Assembly (NCBI GenBank): GCA_021018815.1
Contig: JAITYX010000074.1
Span: 1,922,001-1,986,000, forward strand
DNA length: 64,000 bases
DNA from: Talinum fruticosum
Taxonomy: Eukaryota > Streptophyta > Magnoliopsida > Caryophyllales > Talinaceae
Reading direction: 5' to 3'
Shown one piece after another: positions 58,851 to 64,000 of the stretch (position 1 is its first letter; the number at the start of each line of letters is the position of its first letter). Made by a program: the position numbers and the translations under genes. Under the pieces are notes generated by a model. The model saw nothing but the letters and a program-made list of their open reading frames with translations. It did no database searches and was not told where the DNA came from.

Positions 58851-59503
58851 ATTGCGAGCACGATACAAGTTGCTCCAAATAGTGCAAATGAGGTGGAAAA
58901 AATCCAATTCATGTTGAATAGAACCAATGTAAGAAGTTATCATTTGTTTATCTTCAGTAATTTGAATAAGCCCAAGACCTTCCCGCATAATGTGCTCAAT
59001 TACGTTCAAACTCTGGCTAATAATGGGGTATAATCTTTACTGTTTATCTAATGATTAAACTTCAATCACTGTTATTCTCTCGCATCCCATATACTGTATT
59101 CCAATTCATGTAAAATAGAATTGACATACTACAACCTAAAATTTGTTATAGATTTAGGATTTATGTTCCCCACATCTCTCCTTGCCCCAAGCAATAGTTA
59201 GAGTTGCAAACAACTTGCTTCAAACATTGGCTTTTGCCATTATTTTTTGAGTTCTTTGGTCGACCCATATAGCCTCCCCTTCCATATTATTTTGTTTAAT
59301 GTATATGTTATTTAAATTAGGTAAGGCACTTGAAGATGGAAGCCAAGGAAAAAGCTTATGCTCTGACAATGAATCATACGTTATACTTAGATGAAATTTT
59401 CATTAAATTTTTGGTTTTTCTAAACCACAAGCATTGTTGTGATAAAAATAAACGCTACTGGTATTTTCAAAGTCTATATCTTTGGTACAACTTTTTGGAT
59501 TAA
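58851..59503 (+). other. Unidentified exon-like pair
   Basis: 58851-59027 is open in phase 0 for 59 codons after a TTTTACAG acceptor and before a GTATAA donor; it includes VEKIQFMLNRTNVRSYHLF and PKTFPHNVLNYVQTLANNG. 59321-59503 follows an AAATTAG acceptor, also in phase 0, for 60 codons to a stop (VRHLKMEAKEKAYALTMNH). The two join without frame loss. Composition looks like protein, but I do not recognise the family and see no start exon. Confidence 0.35.
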
Positions 59504-59957
59504 TTTTGTTGATGATATTACAAATTATTTTTTCTCATCTTTTTATTTTTACTTTATCGTTTCTTAGCTGTGAGATTGAATAATTATTTAATCATACATT
59601 CAATATACCGTATGCTTATTTAAATTGTTGATCTCGGGGCAATGCGCTGGTCTTGGCTTGTAACTTATAACAGGTTGTATAATATTTCTTTCATAAAGAA
59701 ATCCTCAATAATGTAAATGTAATCTTTATAAAAAAACATAAAAATCTCATGATATGAGCCAAAAATTTAATCGTCTAACTATACATATCATAATGTATTA
59801 AAATATTTGGATACATGAGCCAAAATCTAATTGTATAACTATACATATCATAATGTATTAAAATGTTTGGATACATGAGCCAAAAATATAATTGTTTAAC
59901 TATATATATTATAATGTATTAAAATGCTTGTATACATGAAACAAAAATCAAATCGCT

Positions 59958-59960
<3 letters not shown>

Positions 59961-59987
<27 letters not shown>
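59961..59987. repeat. (TA)n microsatellite
   Basis: About 13 TA units. Just upstream (59740-59950) a ~60-bp unit around ACATGAGCCAAAAATNTAAT is repeated about three to four times in tandem. Confidence 0.85.
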
Positions 59988-59992
<5 letters not shown>

Positions 59993-60190
59993 AGGGTTCA
60001 AATAAGCACCCGTCTTTAGGTACACTCCTCCATTTAGGTAAATACTATCAATCCTGACTGTCCAATCTCGATCTAATGGCTTAAATTAAAAGAAATTTTT
60101 ATAATTTAAAAAAAATTAAAAAAATATATTAGGGGGAAGGGGTCGGTTAGTACCTCGACATTTCCCATTTTCACTAAAACCTTGCTTCCT

Positions 60191-60194
<4 letters not shown>

Positions 60195-60227
<33 letters not shown>

Positions 60228-60480
60228 TAGACACTCGCCGGAGTTCACCAAGCCGGTCGCCGTGAGACTCCTTCGGCCGCGAGCCTATCTCCGGCTCGCC
60301 TATCTCGCTTCGTCGCCCCACCTCTCTCTCAATCATACCTACTCTTTCTCTCTCGCTCTCTCTCGTCACCGGCGGTACCATGGCTCTTCTCTCTGGTGCG
60401 GTTGATCTCTCTCATCGCCGACGTTACCATGGCCCCTCTCTCTTGGTCATATCTCGCTCTTTCTCTTTCTCATCCATTAT
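60195..60480. other. CT microsatellite and GC-rich block
   Basis: A (CT)n run at about 60196-60226 leads into a GC-rich stretch with CGCCGG and CTCGCC words. Open frames across it are repeat-driven. It may be part of the CACTA-type element ending at 61203. Confidence 0.5.
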
Positions 60481-61129
60481 GTCTCGGTCGAAGCTCTCCT
60501 TTTCGAGCGAAATTAGGGTTCTCAAAATTGCGAATTCAAGTTCAAATTAGGTAATTTTCATCTTTTTGAATTTCTTGCTCAATTCGAGTTGAGGACTTTA
60601 ATACTCCAAGCTATCTTCTATTGTTTGCGAATTGCTTTCTGAAATTTGTCTTTGCGACTTGAGGTTGCGTCTTTGTTTTGTTTGGGCTTTCGAAATTGAG
60701 CTTGCTTTTATTGTTTTGTTGGATACTTGTAGTTGTCAATTTAGTCTGTACTTGTTGTGAGACGATAAGTCTATTGTGGTGGTGATGTGGAGTGTGATTT
60801 TAAGAACACACTCGATAATGGTAAAACCTTTGTGTACAGTTGTGAATTTGAACCACCGACCTTGTCGGTTTTCTGTCTTGTTCTTATCCATCTAAAGGAT
60901 CTTTAATACTCGTTAGATAGTTCAGATTAATGTTGGTTGTTTCATTTAGTTTCTAAGATGCTACCAAACTCATGAGGAATCCTCGTTATGTTGATAGAGT
61001 CAAACAAAATAGCTTAGAAGTCTGGTTTGCCTTATTTCTGGTTGTTCCATACAGGAATGCCCGTTTGAAATCCGCTTGTCGGTGCAAAATTTTGACGAGA
61101 ATTCCAAAAAAAAAAAAAATCCATCGGAA

Positions 61130-61203
61130 TCCCATCGAATATGTTGGACATGCTCTTCCCCGTCGGAAAATGGTCGTCGCTATTTTTGTGTTTTTTTGTA
61201 GTG
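61130..61203 (-). mobile_element. Terminus of a second CACTA family
   Basis: On the minus strand from 61203: CACTACAAAAAAACACAAAA, then ATAGCGACGACCATTTTCCG. CACTACAAAAAA ends are characteristic of a common plant CACTA group. The matching terminus is not visible. Confidence 0.55.
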
Positions 61204-62880
61204 AGTAATCGCCACAAGTAAGATATGAATATATTGTCATAATACAAATATTATTATTTTAGGAAAAACTTGTATTCATAACTCATACAAATTCTATTTT
61301 CATAATATAGTCTAACTATAGGTGACAATTAGGGTTGAAGATCAATAGTTTTGATTTTCTTTTCCCTTTATTTTTTTAATATAACTCTTATTTTATTATT
61401 TCAAAGTTATAGATTCGGTAACAAAGAAAAATTTTATAAATAATTAAAGTGGGGTAGTGAATAGAGAAATTGAGTAAGGCAATTGAATAAGGTAGCTATG
61501 ATTGAATATGGTAGCTAAATATAGTAATTGAATATGGTAGTTAAATATAGTAATTGAATATGGTAGCTCGATACCAATAAATCGTGTTGTTGTTTAGTTT
61601 TTGTGGAAAAAGTTTTTAAAACATTTGATGAGATTACAAAATTTGAACGAAAATAGATCAAATGAAATAAATTGTTACTCGATAAGAAATAATGTTGACA
61701 ATTCAAAGAAAAATTGAAACATTATACCTTCTCCTTTAAGAGATAGAGATTTTGATTGATATTTTAGCTTGCTGCCATGCCTTCCTCAATAGGGATTGTT
61801 GGACTTACTTTAACTCTTTTAGTCTACTTTCCTCTCTAAACTCTTAAAATTAAAAGTATAACGTAAAATTTCTTGAAAGCTAATTTTATTTCTCTCTTTC
61901 CCAAAAGAAAATTTTTTTCGGAACATCTCGTAGTGAACAATATTGGATGATCTTTTCTTCGCCCAATTTTCCTCTGCCATTCTACTACAAACATTACATT
62001 TTTATACTACTTTTTTCACTTTCAATCAATTCAAAGTTTTCGCTGATTCATCCTCTAGTAATAGTAAAGTGATAAGGTTACTCGTTCGTTCGTATTTCAA
62101 GAGTTTAGATTGTCGTCCTCAGGGATGGATTGAAACGACCACTTATATTTTATTGACATGGGACTCACTAAACGAACTAAACTACTAACAAGCAATTAAA
62201 CTACCAAATTAGCAAACACTTAATGCTAAAACCAACAATTACGCTATATTAAACTTTCTAAAGGTGATCAAGCCCACTTAGGGCAAAACAACCAAATTTC
62301 TCCTCTAATCGATCACCAACAAAATCACAATTACTCAAAAGCAAATAGCAGTCCTAGATATCCACAACTAGAAATGTAAATAGCAACAATCCTAATAGCC
62401 ATAACTAAACAAAATGTAAAAGAGAGAGATTAGGAAAAGGTACCCATTGCAAGCACTTCCAACATCACTTTCATTTCTAATTTCTAGCAAATTTCTCCAG
62501 TTAAAGATACTCATTTTTGTGGGTCTAATATTGAAAAAACTAAAGAGAAATGGGGGAAGAGAGAAATCAATAGCATCGATGCAACTTAAGGGGTAATTAA
62601 GATTGCAAAAGTAAAGAAAAGCCTCCAACCTAATCAAAGGTGAGTCTTTAATCACTTTTACCATCTCTCTCACCTAAATGGGAGGTTTTGATTTGAATTT
62701 TGCCAAAATTCAAAATAAAGCATGGAGTAAAATGCTTGAAATTAACATCAAACTAAAGGAAATTTGCAAATGAATCAAATGAAAATAGAAAAACTTAAAC
62801 TTGCATTGATTTGAATTTAAAATATCAAGAGGAATTAGAGAAAGTTTACAGAGAAAACTGTACCCTAAAAAAATAGAAAA
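61204..62880. other. Spacer with a short tandem repeat
   Basis: 61483-61572 holds an ~18-22-bp unit (TAGTAATTGAATATGGTAGY) repeated about four times. The rest is AT-rich; 62100-62700 looks like retroelement-derived untranslated sequence, which I cannot place. Confidence 0.4.
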
Positions 62881-62884
62881 TGGC

Positions 62885-63130
62885 GAACTCTTTTTTCAAG
62901 GGTCGAAACAACGTATTTATACAGCCCAAAATCTATTTTGGCATGTCATGACCGTGCTACCTTGCGGTATGAAGGCTGCAGGGAAGAACACACTGGCACA
63001 GATCATGCCCAATTTTGGCATGCTCATGCCAACTAGCACGGTAGTGCCACTTAGCACGGTCATGACCGTGCCATGAACTTCCGGGCTATTTCATCATGGC
63101 TTTCTCTTCTATTCCTCGAGACTGAACCTC
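62885..63130. repeat. Palindrome-rich, LTR-like stretch
   Basis: It contains the perfect 16-bp palindrome CACGGTCATGACCGTG (63055-63070) and related words (TCATGACCGTGC, CATGCTCATGCC, TAGCACGGT). The style resembles the CACGGGC/GCCCGTG arrays in the Copia LTRs, but the sequence differs. Probably an LTR fragment. Confidence 0.4.
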
Positions 63131-63431
63131 GAACCTTCATTTGTCTCCTTAAATCCTTGATGGTACCCGAGTTTTCGCTCCTTTTATTAATTACCTAATA
63201 AAGTAAAAAAATGCATAAGAATCCTAAGTTAGAATTTATTGAGAGCTATAATTGAGTGTTAGAAGTGGCAAAAATGTCTCGGTACAAGCCCAATCGGTTA
63301 CCACTTATCATATTTATTGTCACATTTCTTTACTATTTATCCATTATAGTAACAGACTTGCCGACAATTTATGCTTGGAAAAATCTGACTACTTGTTCAT
63401 AAGTTATTTTTTCTTCTTTTTTGGATAATTA

Positions 63432-63692
63432 AGCCAATTTATTTTTGACAATTATAGTTCCTTGAAAGCTATTAGGCATCAATCTGTAGGTAAAATGGAA
63501 TAATTCTTCATCAAATTCATCTAGTTTGGTGTCTTCTTTAATGATAATGATTAAATCTTCTTCTTGATATAAGGTACGAAGGCCACATCCAAAGAGTCGA
63601 TCACTTTGGCACTTGACAGTTATAGCTCCACTTGTTCTTCCGTAATTGATCGATGAATTGTTAAACCCGAAATTTTTGAAAGTTTTTTTATG
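63432..63692 (-). other. Unidentified 87-codon coding-like frame
   Basis: Open on the minus strand without an ATG at its upstream end. It includes SGAITVKCQSDRLFGCGLRT, then a Leu/Ile-rich stretch with an acidic DEFDEEL patch, and FTYRLMPNSFQGTIIVKN before the stop. More protein-like sequence in other frames continues to about 63860. I do not recognise it; a retroelement or integrated pararetrovirus fragment is possible but not shown. Confidence 0.35.
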
Positions 63693-64000
63693 CTAATTCT
63701 TAGTTCGAATTTATTGGAAATATGTTCGATTTGAATCATACTAATTATTGGGAATATGGTTTTAGCTTCTTCGTCTTTTCTGGAGGTATACTGTAATATT
63801 TTACAAAAATAGGTCCTTGCGTAAAATTCTTTATGGTTTGGATAATAGGGGAGAGAATTCGTATAACTAATATTACAACTATCTTACAACTCCTTCCAAT
63901 TAAGTACAACTTCTTTCAGTTGCTTACAGCTCCTTATAACTTTTTTACAAGGGGTTTTGGATTAAAATAAATTGTACTTTAGGGGTATTGGACGTTTATA

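Noticed and set aside
60106..60381. Minus-strand open frame rich in Arg-Glu
   Set aside because: It translates the CT microsatellite and adjoining GC-rich repeat.
63432..63692. Calling this an endogenous pararetrovirus movement protein
   Set aside because: Some features recall such proteins, but I could not identify a defining motif, so it is left unassigned.

Overview
This window is nuclear DNA from a flowering plant, most likely a eudicot. It has intron-containing plant housekeeping genes, an intronless chloroplast-targeted polyphenol oxidase, AT-rich spacers, many long microsatellites and typical plant transposons (L1-type LINE, Copia, CACTA, Helitron, hAT-like and TA-flanked MITEs). I cannot fix the order or species from sequence alone. 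About four host genes lie in 64 kb and transposons fill most of the rest.

Layout. 1-5670: the last five visible exons of a Derlin (ER quality-control rhomboid pseudoprotease), first exon outside the window, with introns carrying MITEs. 5671-11450: gene-poor spacer with a LINE RNase H remnant and a 0.9-kb duplicated segment. 11604-12851: an intact 415-aa single-exon gene of the At4g22030-like family. 13499-22200: an L1-type LINE whose first ORF is split by a 3.5-kb CACTA element carrying two long inverted repeats. 22.8-24.5 kb: AT-rich MITE-like repeats. 25023-30533: a two-exon BAP31-like ER membrane protein gene with a 4.9-kb intron. 31.0-44.4 kb: a four-level nest, in which a LINE is interrupted by a gag-only Copia element, that by an 8.2-kb CACTA with PTTA/En/Spm and ULP1-like remnants, and that by a 2.7-kb solo LTR. 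45100-51301: a minus-strand Helitron carrying a decayed RPA70-like gene. 53026-54801: polyphenol oxidase. 54.8-64 kb: spacer with CACTA ends, a MITE, an unidentified exon-like pair and an unidentified minus-strand reading frame.

Derlin and the BAP31-like protein both act in the ER membrane, but they are 20 kb apart and nothing shows co-regulation. The polyphenol oxidase is a plastid enzyme. Three of the four host genes contain frame breaks at or next to short homopolymer runs: one in Derlin, one in BAP31, about seven in polyphenol oxidase. Their conserved residues are otherwise intact. This suggests base-calling errors, or recent decay, and should be settled before any of them is called functional or dead.

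I found no wholly new system. The most unusual structures are the four-level nest with matching target duplications at two of its levels, the paired hairpins inside the small CACTA element, the hAT-like MITE filled with a short satellite, and two coding-like stretches (58851-59503 + and 63432-63692 -) that I could not assign to any family.
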